A DNA stretch of 64,000 nt, taken from positions 939,983 to 1,003,982 of the forward strand of contig SJOL01006765.1 in the NCBI GenBank assembly GCA_004794785.1, written 5' to 3'. Position 1 is the first letter of the stretch. Each line of letters starts with the position of its first letter. Of the stretch, positions 1 through 11,600 are shown piece by piece. The notes under the pieces were generated by a model that had not been told where the DNA came from, ran no database searches, and saw only the letters and a list, made by a program, of their open reading frames with translations. The stretch is from Opisthorchis felineus. Its lineage: Eukaryota > Platyhelminthes > Trematoda > Opisthorchiida > Opisthorchiidae. A program made the translations under genes and the position numbers.

Positions 1-777
1 GTAGCCTTGCTGCGACATCAATAATAAAACAGCCTTTGACATTTCCGTGAATGCAGGAAGAAGGGGAAAAGGGGTGTAAGGCTCCCAAAAAACAACAAGA
101 ATGTGGGATCTCTGAAATTCACACTCTACATTCCACTGAATACTTCTGATTTCAAAGTACGACTAATATTGTGTCCATATGTTTTTTTTTGTAATAACGT
201 GCCTGATGACTGTTACCTTAAAATAGCCCATTGATTGTATGGCTGTGCAATGTGTCTGTTGAATACGCCCCCAATGTAGTACGCTGGGCTAAGAATGTAC
301 AAAAAAACTATTATTGTCATCATGAACCCAAAATTATTTCGTGCACCCATTTGCTCACTCATTGGAAGTTTAGAAACAGTTAACACCTCAAATATCTACC
401 AAAATTATACTGTCCAAAAAATCATCCAATTCCGAACTGCAAGTAATACCAGTCATTAAAATAATGGACAGAATAAGAGATAAAGTGATAAGCTCAGTGT
501 TTGAATTTCATGTTTGAAGAGAACTTGTTTTAATATTTTTGGTGGTTTACTTATTTCGTAATTTGTATTGGCTGGGCTGCTCTCACAGAGAACAGGATTT
601 TCATTCGGAATTTCACATGGTGACATTTTTTGGTGGGAACCACCTGACATTTTATAGTGCGTACTCCAGATAGATGCATTTCTTTGTTTCGATGAAGCCT
701 TGTGTGTATATTTGTACTTATATTTATGCTTGTGTATAAAAATAGAAAATGGATGATTGGTATCCGAATCGAATTTG

Positions 778-1000
778 TCGGTTAAAAGGGGCGAAACTTC
801 GCAACGTCTGCGCCTGATAAGAAGCAACGTAAGGTTTGTGCGGAGCCGAATGTGATGCTGCGCGAGTGCCTTTGATGACTATGTAAACCCGAGAGAAGGA
901 GATCAGCGGGAGAACATGAAGAGGCCTGTCGCAGGCCATCAGCTGGCTTAAACAGAATGATATAACAATGAGCATCGGCACAAGTTATCTGTTTTTAGTC
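778..1000 (-). mobile_element. Second, diverged gypsy-like pol C-terminal remnant
   Basis: GGTTTGTGCGGAGCCGAATG with ATGTAAACCCGAGAGAA (831-900) matches GGCTTGTGTGGAGCCGGATG with ATGTAAACCCGAAAGAA at 5.57-5.64 kb with many substitutions. It is the same element type at greater age. No LTR is visible on its 3' side. Confidence 0.4.
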
Positions 1001-1785
1001 GGTCTACCTGTGTCACCTTTTAAGTTTCTGTGTGATGCCGCATCTCCCCAGTATAGCATTATCCAAGTTTTACCGGGAGCCTTTCATTAACACACCGTCA
1101 ATGGTGGTAATGGTTAACCTGGTTATATTCCATTAACTCTCCAGTCACTGATATTGTCGTCTTCAGGATGACAGTTTTGGAGAGATAGTCATTAGGAAAT
1201 AGAAAAAATCTACCTCGTTCCAGGTCGTTACTTTTGTCAGGTAGAGCACGAAGTAATCTGGTTACCCATAAGGCCGATTCTACTAATGCACATGCCTCCG
1301 TATGTTGCGCAAGTTTACATGGTTGTGGCTGCACTAAGGAGACTCAGTTTACTACTAATAGTCGGCTTATTTTGTAGCATTGTAAAGTCTCAAAGTTTAT
1401 CAGACCTTCTTGAATAACATTACTCAATGCCATTCTGTCGAATGGCGGGCCCTCGCTTGACCTAAAATTTAAAATAGAGTTTTTTACCTGAAGGCTGTTT
1501 CGATAGCGGAATTTCGGGTGTACCCAAAGTGGGACCCCAATGTTGACTTGACCTTGGACAGGTTGTTTTTGGATTAGAGATTCCACCATTCCTTTCAAGT
1601 GGTCTAACCAGAGGAACTGGTTTACATCAAAATAAATTCAGGGTTTGCTGTTCCATGGATTTCGGCGTTCGGGGTTAGGTCACTGCATTTGATCCGAAAG
1701 ATTATGCGCAGATAGTACAAGTGAAAAAGGTTGATAATTAGAAAGTCTTGTTTGTCCATTTGTAACTCAATCTGGTTTTCACGAG

Positions 1786-1850
1786 AGACTCAACTGAATC
1801 TCTCGTTTATGGTATTCTTCGAAGAGTTTTCAGCAACCTTGTGAGTAGTT
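1786..1850 (+). repeat. Terminal fragment of the hammerhead repeat abutting a LINE
   Basis: Reversed relative to 48.4 kb: TCTTCGAAGAGTTTTCAGCA then ACCTTGTGAGTAGT. This is the family's terminal hairpin and end motif. It joins directly to the broken 3' end of the LINE remnant at about 1850, as if the repeat had inserted into or recombined with it. Confidence 0.5.
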
Positions 1851-3830
1851 TCCGTTGGTGTCAATGGACAACTGATTGTTACTCCAGACGCGTGGCTCAA
1901 GGTGATCGAGTGCCGTACTGGCTTTTGCAGTTCGTGCGTTTGTTTCATCACTAAGGCTTGTCGATTGCCTGCTGCCGAAATAGCAGAAATCCGTGCAGCA
2001 TGTTAGCTCAGAACGAGTTAGCAGGATACTTGGTGTTTTATGTTGAATTTTGCTTGCAGGCTGATGAAGGGCAAACGTTTTGTAAATATTCACATTTAAG
2101 CCATAGTGGAACGTCACAGTCCGCTGATGAAATTCTGCTCCAGAATGTAGAAATAAACCACAGTCGTCCGCAAACAGTGGCATATGGATATGGAACTCGC
2201 GCAGAAGTTTTGACAAGGTAATATTTCGAATTGAACACATATCCATCTGGCCGGTATTAAATGCTTTTACCACTTTTGCAATGGCAGAGCGCCTCTGAGC
2301 AGATTGTTGCTAAATTTTAGCTGAAAAGTGATGGATCCAGAACACAGCCTGCTTCACAACGGTATCGACTTCGAATTCGTTTGAGGTAGTTGCGCAGGTC
2401 CCTCCCCGAGCTTTCATTCCAGTATGAAAGACTATGATGAAGCTGACAAATTTATCTGGACAGCCAATACCTAGTACTTCTCTGTTGCCTGTGTTAAAAG
2501 TTCTGGTGAATTTCACAAACCATCCATTGAACGACCGATTCCGTTCACGGCATCCTTCTTGTGTGTGCTTTGCGACTAAACCTAATTCAACCACACTTCG
2601 ATTGCTTGGAAATCCACACTACTCTTCAGGAGAGTTTTCTTCCACCGACTAGTCAGTTGACTAGGAAATGAGCCGTACTGTTGCCTGCTAAACATAGGAG
2701 GCTGATTCCGCGGTAGTTACCCTTCTTCTGTCAGTTTTCTTTCCATTAATACAGGGCAGTTAGTTTTTTCTTGTGGAGCCTCTTTCATCCCCCTGATTCT
2801 GCGTAACAGGTAAAGAAGTTCCTTCTGTGGTATCAGTCCCTCCAGCTTGAACAGTTCCGTTTGCAAGCCGTTCAATCCTGCTGCTGTTCCATTTTTACTC
2901 TTGGTTTATGGCCCCCAACTGCAGTCAAGTCAGCCAGGTAGGATTTCATTTTAAGCTGAGACAGATGAGCCATATTAGTTCACTGAAAATCCGACCGGTT
3001 GAGTAGTGTTACAAGTTGGTGCTTTTAAGCTGACAGAATTTCTTCAGCTTTGTCACGTTTTTCACCAGCTTGTTTATCTTCTGGAGATATTGGACTTTCA
3101 GTCCGGTGAATAATTCTTGTAAAAACGGCGATCCGCTTACGAACGGAGCTGTTCTCCTTGTCTGGTCCATTATTCATTATCTGTTTTCCACAGATATTTC
3201 AGAAACTTGCTCATGGCGTCTCCGAGTTACTTTCGGGTCTCTGTTTTTCCGATGTTGGAGTGTCTCGAATCAGGGTAGATATCGATGGGTCACCTGAATC
3301 AAACCAGCCTCACCTCCGTTCCTGCTCTAGTCCATTAGTATCCACAGCAGCTACTAGGACCAAATGGCTTTCTGTCGTGTTGTGGACTTGAACACCAGCC
3401 TCCACTTCATAGCCCCGGGAAGAACTTCTGTGTCTTCTCCGGGTTCTTTAGTTTTCCTACATCCAACTTAACTAACTTTCCTTCTGTTTCACGACGTGCT
3501 AATTCTCATAGTGCAAAGCGCCCTTTTGGTACACCAGAATGTGACCTGTATTGCACTCAGCTCAAAGCATAACTTTTGTGGTCAGTAAATTGCGGAAATC
3601 ACCTTGCCGCACAGTCACAGTTGATTAGGTGTTCGTGTCCATTTGCGTCACAAATGATATCTGTCCCATATTGAACCACGTGTTTGTTACTGAGAGCTCA
3701 AAGACTACACACCTCGTGAGATTTCCGAAGTTGTCGTCCACTGATCCGATTTCAAATGAACTAGGTTCTCCACTACTTGACAAAATGAGTACTGAAGTCA
3801 TCCAGCAGGAAGCAGGAATCATTTAGAGGC
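1851..3830 (-). mobile_element. LINE (non-LTR) endonuclease/RT remnant, broken
   Basis: Reading the minus strand from 3830 down. FELSVTNTWFNMGQ (about 3.65-3.72 kb) is an endonuclease-domain piece ('L.ITNT.F'). AAGLNGLQTELFKLEG (about 2.83-2.89 kb) is the start of the RT. FNTGNREVLGIGCPDKFVSF (2.46-2.52 kb) is the 'FDTVNRE.LW..L...GCP' motif. FADDCGLF (FADD at 2163-2174) is the catalytic box. YKTFALHQPA and CYFGSRQS with ARTAKAS are the thumb. Frameshifts and stops separate the pieces, so it cannot be active. It stops at a fragment of the hammerhead repeat at 1850 and lacks its C-terminal end. Confidence 0.75.
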
Positions 3831-4434
3831 ACAACTCCAACCAGGTCCGACATATGGTCATGGAATTTGTTCTTTTTCTCGTCTGTGTTTGACAAACTAG
3901 GGGCTTAGATGCGGATACTGCAGCAGATCTTGTCCTCAACAGCCGGAATCAGAAGCTCATCATTCTCGAGTTAGTGAACTTGGGTTAATCCATTAGCCTC
4001 TGATTCACGTGATCTGCAACTGCGAGCCCGACACTGTTGTTCCACCTCAGTAGGAGGTATAACCAGAGCTAGCCTCCATTGGCTTTCCTTGGTTAACCAG
4101 CCAAGTCCTACTGAACGTAGCGAGGTCTATCCACGTACAAAAGGACTGTTCGCCTTTCAAACATTTCTCCTCCGTCCCTATCCAGGAAAATAACTATATT
4201 CCAGATTCCTAGTCGTAGAAGATCTGCCTTCTTTCTTATTACGGTCCACATCGTGCGGAAATTTGAAGGTTCATGACCGCTGACCCCGGAAATAGGGGCT
4301 TACGGCGGTCATCCTATGGCGAGTGTTTGATTTCGCGGTCCGACCTCCCAAAGTAGTTAGGCTTGACGTAGCCCGAGGACATGGAGAATAAGGGGTCTGA
4401 ATTCTAATTATGCAGTAAGTATCTTTTGAGTATT

Positions 4435-4700
4435 TCGACGGTACTGAATAGTGCGCTGGTAGCTATGGTCAAACGTTAGACGATTGGAGTGTGCTAATTT
4501 CAAGACTGACTTTTTCTAATTCGTTGGTTCCCGGAGAAGACAGCATCGCAGCTTCAGCAACTATGGAGATGATAACTGTTTTGAAAAAATACCTCACTTT
4601 TCTCAATAATCTGTGACAGTGCGACTTTACCCCAGACATCCTGGTAGTACGAGGACCTACCGAGAACCTCAAGGAATTGGGCTTCAGTCAATGTAGCTTG
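4435..4700. repeat. Dispersed repeat, copy 1 (related to 7.53-7.70 kb)
   Basis: GCTGGTAGCTATGGTCAAAC, then GGAGTGTGCTAATTTC, and later TTCCCGG and CAGCTTCAGCAACTATGG can be aligned with GCTGGCGGTAACGGTCAACC, GGAGTGTTTGG and GGCAGCTTTCATATGTG at 7.55-7.66 kb. A broken minus-strand frame of 67 codons covers it, but I cannot name a protein. It probably belongs to one of the retroelements here. Confidence 0.35.
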
Positions 4701-5099
4701 TACGATCATTACAGCACTAAAGCCAGATGACCATGACCGGGTCGGGATAAGTACATATGTGGATATATAAATGTGGGTTAAACGTCTAGGGCACTCGTAT
4801 CCGTCTGCGAATTCCCGCTTTAGCCACCTGGATGCTCCGGAGTATCAAGTCTACACTACAAGTGACTTTCTGTGAACATCTTCGTACAGAGTAAGCCGAA
4901 TAATGGCTAGCACCCGCTGGAGTTAATGCTCATCTTCAGGTCTAATTTCCTGGGGTCTACGCAGGATACTGAGCGTCAAGCTAGCTGTACAGGTAGCTCA
5001 GTTCAACTCACGTGTGGCATCAGTTATTGTGCACGGGGGTCCATCGACATAATTTGGGGTTACAGGTATATCCGGAAATGGATTTCACTCCGCTATATA

Positions 5100-5495
5100 T
5101 GTGTAGTAACGGTATTTTCTCACCTCAGTTCTTGGTCTGAACCCCCCAAGCTAGCGTTCCCACCAAAACAACCACCAAAGATGCACAACACGGATTAACC
5201 CCCAAAACCAGGTAAAAAAAAACACGTACAGCGCGCCGTTTATATAGTGTACGGGGTGACAACAGTCTGAAAATTCTAGCGCCTTCTGGACGCGACGTTG
5301 GTAATCGGCATTCGGCAGATACTGGATCATGATTGGCTCTTGGGTCCACACTTTCGACTAATCAGAGCTCGCCTTGATGCTGGACCGGCAAGCGGCCCTA
5401 TCTTTTGGCCAATCACGTGCGGGATAGGCTTCTTGACCGTTGGAGCTCCTAATTGCGAGCGGTAAAGCGGTATCGGTGCTGAATTCCGCCTAACA
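5100..5495 (-). mobile_element. Putative LTR (396 bp) with TATA box
   Basis: On the minus strand the block starts TGTTAGGCGGAATTCAGC and can be ended at TTACTACACA, giving TGT...ACA termini. About two-thirds along is CACTATATAAACGGCG, a good TATA box (TATATAAA, 5239-5246). It is more GC-rich than its surroundings and directly follows the pol-like remnant, as a 3' LTR should. No second LTR copy or target-site duplication was found, so the boundaries are tentative. Confidence 0.4.
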
Positions 5496-5499
5496 ATAT

Positions 5500-5760
5500 G
5501 GTTGGCTGATATATGATGCGGATTTGCCTGTCAACAGGTATGGACGCCCGCGCATACTTATGACAGCATAAACGGCTTGTGTGGAGCCGGATGTGTTATT
5601 GCGAGTGAGCCTGTGGATCCGATGTAAACCCGAAAGAATAATTTTGGTGGGTAGACTCACAGAAGTCTCTTGGGAGCCATCGGCGGGCCTGGGCATGATG
5701 GTATTGAAACTAGTTCTGCGAGTTCTACGTTAACCAGTGAGGTACCGGTATCATCTGTGA
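5500..5760 (-). mobile_element. Ty3/gypsy-like pol C-terminal remnant
   Basis: A minus-strand reading contains HPAPHKPFMLS, related to SHSAPHKPYVASYQAQ at 0.78-0.88 kb, with a following segment like the 'R.GR.VR.PAR' end of fluke gypsy-type polyproteins. Part of it (5626-5758) is duplicated exactly at 7822-7954. The identification rests on the paired copies, the short motif and the LTR-like block next to it. Reading frames are broken. Confidence 0.4.
5626..5758. repeat. 133-bp exact duplicate, copy 1
   Basis: Identical base for base to 7822-7954. Starts AAACCCGAAAGAATAATTTT and ends CCGGTATCATCTGT. It lies within the gypsy-like remnant, so this is the copy with natural context. Confidence 0.9.
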
Positions 5761-6019
5761 GTTCGTTTGCATCTCAGTCCAACATCAAACTTCACCCACA
5801 CACGAACAAAATGATGTCTGACAGGCCTGTCCAGGACCAAGCATGTCGGCGGTCATGGATATTCAGGTGGCATAGGTGCAGAACGGACATAGTTTCACTT
5901 GTTAGGGACTGGGGCGAACTTATCCCAACCTACTGCTCGACGCTTTACCACTGACATAACATGGGAGCGCTTGGGTGCTTAGTGTTGCTTAGACTCACCT
6001 GAATTCTGTCACCCCATCG

Positions 6020-6880
6020 CAGTTGCGGTCTTCTTCGGCATCAAAGACTATTCTGCAACTGCCTGTGTAGCGGGTATTTGGACAAGTGTTCTACATGGCC
6101 CAATCGATGCAGGTTATTGTAAATTAAGATGCTCTCGGTTCCGTACAATTTTCCCTTCTGAAGGACCTGAGGGTTCGGGATGTACGCTCGTAGTCTTCCA
6201 CAGACTTTACAGATGAAACCGATCAAGAACCCCTGTATAAAGCCGGTGCATCATCCATGTATCTCTGCCGAAACGAAGTGTAAAGAATACGATAGCACGA
6301 TACACTGAGATTTTCCGCATTAGTAGACGGTGGTTGCTTCAAATACGTTTTTGGAATCTTTCGAATGCAAAGCAATTATTCGATATTCGCAAGTTTAACA
6401 ACTGATCGCTCATTTACTCGGTGGTCAGGGTGCTGCCTAGGTAGCAAAATCTGAGGAGTGCTCCATACCACTACCGGTCACCTGTGTCCGGCAAATTTTG
6501 TTGTTTCCAGAAGCGGGTTGACAGAAAGAAGGTGTTTTAGAAATATTTACACTTGTGCCAAACCTGGAAGCTGTAGACGGGAACGGTGCCATCGGATGCT
6601 GAAAATTCGATTCGGAATGTGTCAGTAGAACAAAATAGTCAGCAAGATACAACACATGGACCTTGGGTCACATACCATTATTCCGGCTAAAGATTTCACT
6701 GAATTGAAAAGGTATCTGTGCTCTGAATTTTGAAAAGCCTACTCGCAAACTGCAGTCAAATACAAGCTGAATAGCATTGCAACGATTGCGCTAACTCGTT
6801 TCACTCCCGTGTCAATGTTGAAATCTGTGGGCATAGTTCCACAGTTTTCTATAGAGGAAAATGTTGATAGCTCAGGTAGC
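6020..6880 (-). mobile_element. LINE reverse-transcriptase remnant, 5'-truncated
   Basis: On the minus strand: TDFNIDTGVKRVSAIVAMLF then SLYLTAV (6.74-6.85 kb, the 'NGVKQGCVLAP.LF.LYL' motif). LADYFVLLTHSESNFQH follows (6.59-6.64 kb), with the catalytic FADD changed to LADY. NISKTPSFCQPASGNNKICR comes next, and at 6.06-6.13 kb NNLHRLGHVEHLSK, the 'LRWLGHV.RM' C-terminal motif. Everything upstream of the GVKQG region is missing, and the break coincides with Penelope-like sequence. It is inactive. Confidence 0.7.
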
Positions 6881-6907
6881 GTAGATGGTCGATGGCTTGT
6901 TCGCTGA

Positions 6908-6970
6908 GCTGGGCAATTTGACTGCAAACGTTTCACCACCAATCGAGGTGACATCATCAGTGCGTTATTG
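6908..6970 (-). ncRNA. Hammerhead-like motif, second (long stem II) class
   Basis: On the minus strand: CTGATGA (6954-6960), then TGTCACC-TCGATT-GGTGGT as a stem II of four Watson-Crick pairs plus GU pairs, then GAAAC, a short segment, and GTC before AAATTGCCC. The core boxes and cleavage triplet are right. Stem I does not pair directly at the core (only GCAAT with ATTGC after a small internal loop), so activity is doubtful. It lies just 3' of a Penelope-like C-terminal remnant on the same strand, where such elements are known to carry hammerheads. Confidence 0.45.
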
Positions 6971-7079
6971 CGGAGCGTGGTGGTGCGTAGCGATGGGTTG
7001 GTGGTTATGCGTTGAGTAGTGTTGCGTGTGTGTTAATATACGTGCTGCTAGACGGGGCTGATCTTTGATCGCGATTAGT

Positions 7080-7480
7080 TATCCGGTCGGGCGGTTCCAT
7101 TGGTCGCTCCGTTGTCCTGTGTCCTCATTCGCCGATTCCCACGTGACCTTTGAGCTTGATATCCCCTGTCGTCGTACTCTGGTCGATGCTGGAGTGACCT
7201 TTGTCCTTGGCCCTTCCGAGTTCCAGCTTGTGACATTTATTGACCTGACTCCAAGGGGTTCCTTGTTTCTTTGTTTGTGAATCCAATATTCGGTTCTCCT
7301 TGAGTATTCCGGTTGAGATGTTGGTCCTTTGCACGTAGAGGTGCGTAAATTGGATCCAGTTCGATGCACATTAAAAGCGAATGACCCAAATTTCTTACCC
7401 ATATGCCTGCAGGAGGCCAGCTCAGACCATGGAATAATGAGGAGGGCACGGATGTCTCGTTTCTAATGCTGCTGCACACA
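7080..7480 (-). mobile_element. Penelope-like element C-terminal remnant
   Basis: A minus-strand frame contains IELDPIYAPLRAK (about 7327-7365), which resembles the 'INRHIDLD..Y..LRA' end of trematode Penelope-like polyproteins. A hydrophilic tail rich in N, Q and T follows, split by a frameshift. The second-class hammerhead-like motif lies about 120 nt further 3'. The LINE remnant at 6.0-6.88 kb begins immediately after that, so the elements are nested or stacked. Confidence 0.4.
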
Positions 7481-7534
7481 ATAGGTACCCTCTCAGCCTC
7501 ACGGGGCTATTCGGTTTTAGGAGTACTTTAACCG

Positions 7535-7700
7535 TATTAATTAATACGCTGGCGGTAACGGTCAACCGAGCAATGGTCGGAGTGTTTGGTTGTTATGGCC
7601 TACCTATTCTAACCCACAATTCCTCGGGGGAAGTCAATATGGCAGCTTTCATATGTGTGGAAATTCTAGCGGTATGGAAAGAACCTTTTAATCTCCTTAT
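7535..7700. repeat. Dispersed repeat, copy 2 (related to 4.44-4.70 kb)
   Basis: See the shared blocks listed for the 4.4-kb copy. This copy lies on the 5' side (minus strand) of the Penelope-like C-terminus. The similarity was aligned by eye and is moderate. Confidence 0.35.
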
Positions 7701-7821
7701 ACCTGTGTCGTAGCGGACAGTACAAGTTTACCTCCAGACTCGCTCATAAAATGAATGCTCACGCCAAAGAGGCTTGTTGCTCTTTGTACTTCTACTTACC
7801 GTCCACCTTTCTGACAAAGTA

Positions 7822-7954
7822 AAACCCGAAAGAATAATTTTGGTGGGTAGACTCACAGAAGTCTCTTGGGAGCCATCGGCGGGCCTGGGCATGATGGTAT
7901 TGAAACTAGTTCTGCGAGTTCTACGTTAACCAGTGAGGTACCGGTATCATCTGT
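7822..7954. repeat. 133-bp exact duplicate, copy 2, ending at the N
   Basis: Identical to 5626-5758 in the same orientation. It ends one base before the single ambiguous base N (7955) and a 33-bp TA run. Neither flank resembles the flanks of copy 1. The perfect identity in a region of old, mutated repeats, and the N, point to an assembly join or a very recent event. Confidence 0.9.
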
Positions 7955-7955
7955 N
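7955..7955. other. Single ambiguous base (N), possible assembly join
   Basis: The only N in the window. It separates the exact 133-bp duplicate from a TA microsatellite and roughly marks a change from GC-richer retroelement debris to AT-rich sequence. Confidence 0.95.

Positions 7956-7988
<33 letters not shown>
7956..7988. repeat. (TA)n microsatellite
   Basis: Thirty-three bases of uninterrupted alternating TA directly after the N; the true length is uncertain there. Confidence 0.95.
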
Positions 7989-7990
<2 letters not shown>

Positions 7991-8629
7991 TAAAAGCTTT
8001 AAAAGTGTCAGGTACTGCACGTGTTTTTAAGCTCATGGTAAGACAAAGGGACACAATTATTCAACCTCATTTCAATTTTTTGCTGTGCTTTTCCGATGAA
8101 ATATCACTAGAAGTGATGGTGAATAATCGGTGCACTTGGAACATTCGATCTGCCTTTTCTTTGTCAGGACTATCCCTACATACTAAAGCGCTTCTTGTTC
8201 AAGGGGAGGGTAATAATGGCAACCTTGGCACATTTTTAAATCATCAGTAGCGTGTATTCATGGTTAAAATCACAGTCATCGATCCAACACAAGCATATTG
8301 GAAACGGAAACACACCAAACGTACCTGAATTCCACTATTTTATGGAGAACTATTTGTATTCAAATGCATCTTACAGGTTTTCCGACGGTTCAGGTGATGG
8401 CTTAGCTAGTCCTCTGAATTTTTTGTGCACGGTTGACCATAGAAAATATTCGTTTGGTCAATGCCATGAACTCTAACTCTGAAGCACATGGACTACGTGT
8501 GGGTGATATTTATCTTCCCCTAAAAGACGAACCTTCATGTGCTTCTAACACTTTACCCGACGCAGATGCCTCCTCGTGAAAGTGTACATATTAGGAATCC
8601 ATCACATATTGCAATCCATATCATTTGAA

Positions 8630-8668
8630 ACTAGTTAAGTTAAGTTAGTTAAGTTAGTTAAGTTAGCA
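8630..8668. repeat. Short tandem repeat (GTTAAGTTA-type)
   Basis: CTAGTTAAGTTAAGTTAGTT then AAGTTAGTTAAGTTAG: about four imperfect units of 8-9 bp. Confidence 0.85.
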
Positions 8669-11600
8669 CGAATAGGTTTTCTTGCCTAACAGTAAAAACG
8701 GCCTTAATTTTTTAGAACTAAACCACCCTTTTTCAATCTCATTGCATTTAATCAGTATTCTAACTCTAAGGTGATACGTATCACGGTGCTAGTATGTAGT
8801 TAAGGATAAATAATCGACATAGTCGAGCGGTGGGTTGATATCTACGGCGGGCTTATCGAGTGGATGTCCATTTATTAATCTGGGTCCACAGTACGCAATA
8901 CTTCTATCGTGATGCCGCTTCGTGAAGAGTAAATCAGTTACTTGTGGATGTTTTTTCCTGGAGACGGAATGGAAGGAACCGTTGCAAGATGCTTGTTTGA
9001 TTTGGCCGCTCTCTCCTGTGAGATACCTTTTCGGATGGGTATCTGAATTTGATGAGATTGCAAACCAGTTCTAATGGTAACGCTGACACGAGCAGATAAT
9101 ATATCCGTTACATGGTCGTTGATTTAAACTGGCCAATATGCTCGTGTTCAAATCACATCTTAAATAAACGCCTCTAAACCATACTTTATGCAGGTCTTTT
9201 TGCATGCAACTTAGGAAATAAAGATGATGCACAAAGTGTTCTACTGATGGCGAATCATCTGTGAACTTTGTGTTTGCTCTCCTGCTGCTCTCGGGGTGCA
9301 TGTGACCCCAAACTACCGTACCCAGTGATTGTCATCAATAAACTTTGTTTCAGGCTGGAAAGAAGTTCATATCAAATTCCCGCAACTGCTTCTAGGTGGA
9401 TAATCAGTTTTCACCATCCGTATACATAGGCCCTTAAAACACAGGATTATTGCATACCTTTGATAGCCGGGATCTTTGCTTCCATGCAGAACGTGAAGTA
9501 AACTTATTTTTTGAAAGTCTTAATTACACTAAATTTTTGGAAATTTTCTAATTTAAAGTAGATGACCTACGTCTGTATTCATGATCCATGATTAAGTATT
9601 ACTAAATTATCTGCAGCGAAAGGAAACGAGTGGCGCCACTCCATTTTATGTTTCTCACAGGTGGTCTCTGAGGCAAAAACCTATGCTGGTAAGAGGTATC
9701 TCACTTAGAGTTTGCACCTGCAGGGGCAGTTGTCAAGTCTTCGAAGCACTGTATCTGTTTGCTCATCAGACGCGCAAAACCGGTGCATCCGTGTGACGAG
9801 AAAAAAAGTTGTTTTCGGTTTCTTAAATGTGGTAAGACACGACTCGTCGGGTGATATAGAGGCTAAAAGGTAATGAAGTGTAGTAAAAATTAGTTTTAGG
9901 GCAGTATTCTGTTTAAAATGCTTTCTTCAAAACGGGTTAATAATATGAGTTTCTATGTTGTTTTTAGGAAGGGCGAGAGCTACTTTTAACGAAATATTAG
10001 TAAGTTCAATAAAAATCAGTAACTAATTTGGGATTAAAAGAGCCCGGTTGGAGGTAGTTTATCTTAGAAAATGAAATAAAGAAAGACGTTAATTTTATCT
10101 ACTTCGCGCTCCGACTGAAAATACTCTGGCTAGTTATAAAGGTCACCAAAACATCTGTATTTCATACTCATAGATTCAGAAATGTGGGTACTAAAAAGAG
10201 AATATGAAAAGAGTTAGAACATTCGGCGAACTGTTGATGTTCTATATTCGTACTGCGCTATGCATAATTCACTTAGATGAAGTGCGTTCGAAAAACCATT
10301 TTTGTGATACGTCATATACAGGAACCTTGTTTAGATAAATATAGTAAAGAGTCTGTTGGGGAGTAATCGTTCGATTGACGCAGTAAGAACATATTGACTG
10401 TTCTCACAGAACCTTCAACTTCTGTTTGGAGAAAATTCAGAGCAATGAGGCACTGCAACATATCCGCAGTGCATCTTCCGGATGATCCATACTGTTACCG
10501 TCTACCTTAATATAAGTACAATGAAGGTGCAGTTACGTTTTCTATCCTACAGCCTGTTGGAGAGCTGCTATCCTTACCAAATTGTGCATATTTATACGCA
10601 CATGGCTAGGCAGATGCGTTGATCACTTCGCGGTATTGTGGCATTCTTCCGATAGCTTTATGGATTTCCCCGCATGCCGCACCACTAATGACTCTTAATA
10701 AACCTTGCGTAATTGGTTCGTTTTACCTCAACCCAGTACAACAATTTTAGGCTAACCAGATGTGTACTTCTTATTCTAACCCTGCTGGCAAATCCATTTG
10801 TTTAGCCTCGTTTCCAGAATTCCGGCCAGATGTAAAAACGTCCTTATGCGGTCGACCGATAACTAAGCCGGGCATGTGTGCAAAACCTTTGTGTCAACGG
10901 AAAATTCACCAAGTTATCACAAAAGGACGCAGTTAAACTTGTTCCCTGAAATAATTTTTCCATCCGACTGGCATATTTATCTTTCTGAGTCTCATCTAGG
11001 AAATCGATGACAGTCAGCTCAGTTATAACATATATCAGATCTACATTGTTTTGATTGTGATAAGTACCCTGAATAAAAGCCGAAATTTTGTTAGCTGAAA
11101 CCACAACCCACTTCGGATGCTCAATGCAACGAATCCCTACAGTGGCCGAACATCCTATTTTATTTTCATCTGGTTACTTCAATCAGCTCATTCTGAAAGA
11201 CAGATTATCCTCACGGCATTGACACAGGTTTGCTTTCGAACACCTGACTGTCGGTGACTTTAGTATGACCGACAAGGCAACTGAGTAAAGGTTGTCCCAA
11301 TCGGCATCGAATCTCTTAGACCCAATGAAGCAACTGAGGATACCATCTCATGTTTGCCGCCTAGGCTTGCTTTTGTGTGAAATTCTCGTCTACCCTTACC
11401 GAGTCCATACCGGCTTTCGAAGAGATCTGACTCGATCTGTCACACCAAACCACTTGAAGATGGCCAGAAAGCTTGCCAGTTCGAACTACAGACCCATAAA
11501 AAGCCCAGTCATCTGTCCGACCCCCAACACAACCATCTACTTTTCATCCACCGGCGTAAAACTAATGTTCGAACGAAAGTTCTAAAAAGTATTACCAGTG

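Noticed and set aside
1344..1598. Minus-strand frame (KGMVESLIQKQPVQG...) as a gypsy RT start
   Set aside because: Only the first few residues resemble the 'V..LL..G.I.PS.SPW' motif; the rest does not align.
2040..2080. GGCTGATGAAGGGCAAACG on the plus strand resembles a ribozyme core
   Set aside because: It is the complement of the LINE reading KTFALHQPASKI, and no stems form.
9772..9790. CTCATCAG near AAAACCGG, a possible minus-strand hammerhead
   Set aside because: The CTGATGAG box is on the correct strand, but no stem II or GAAA box follows it.
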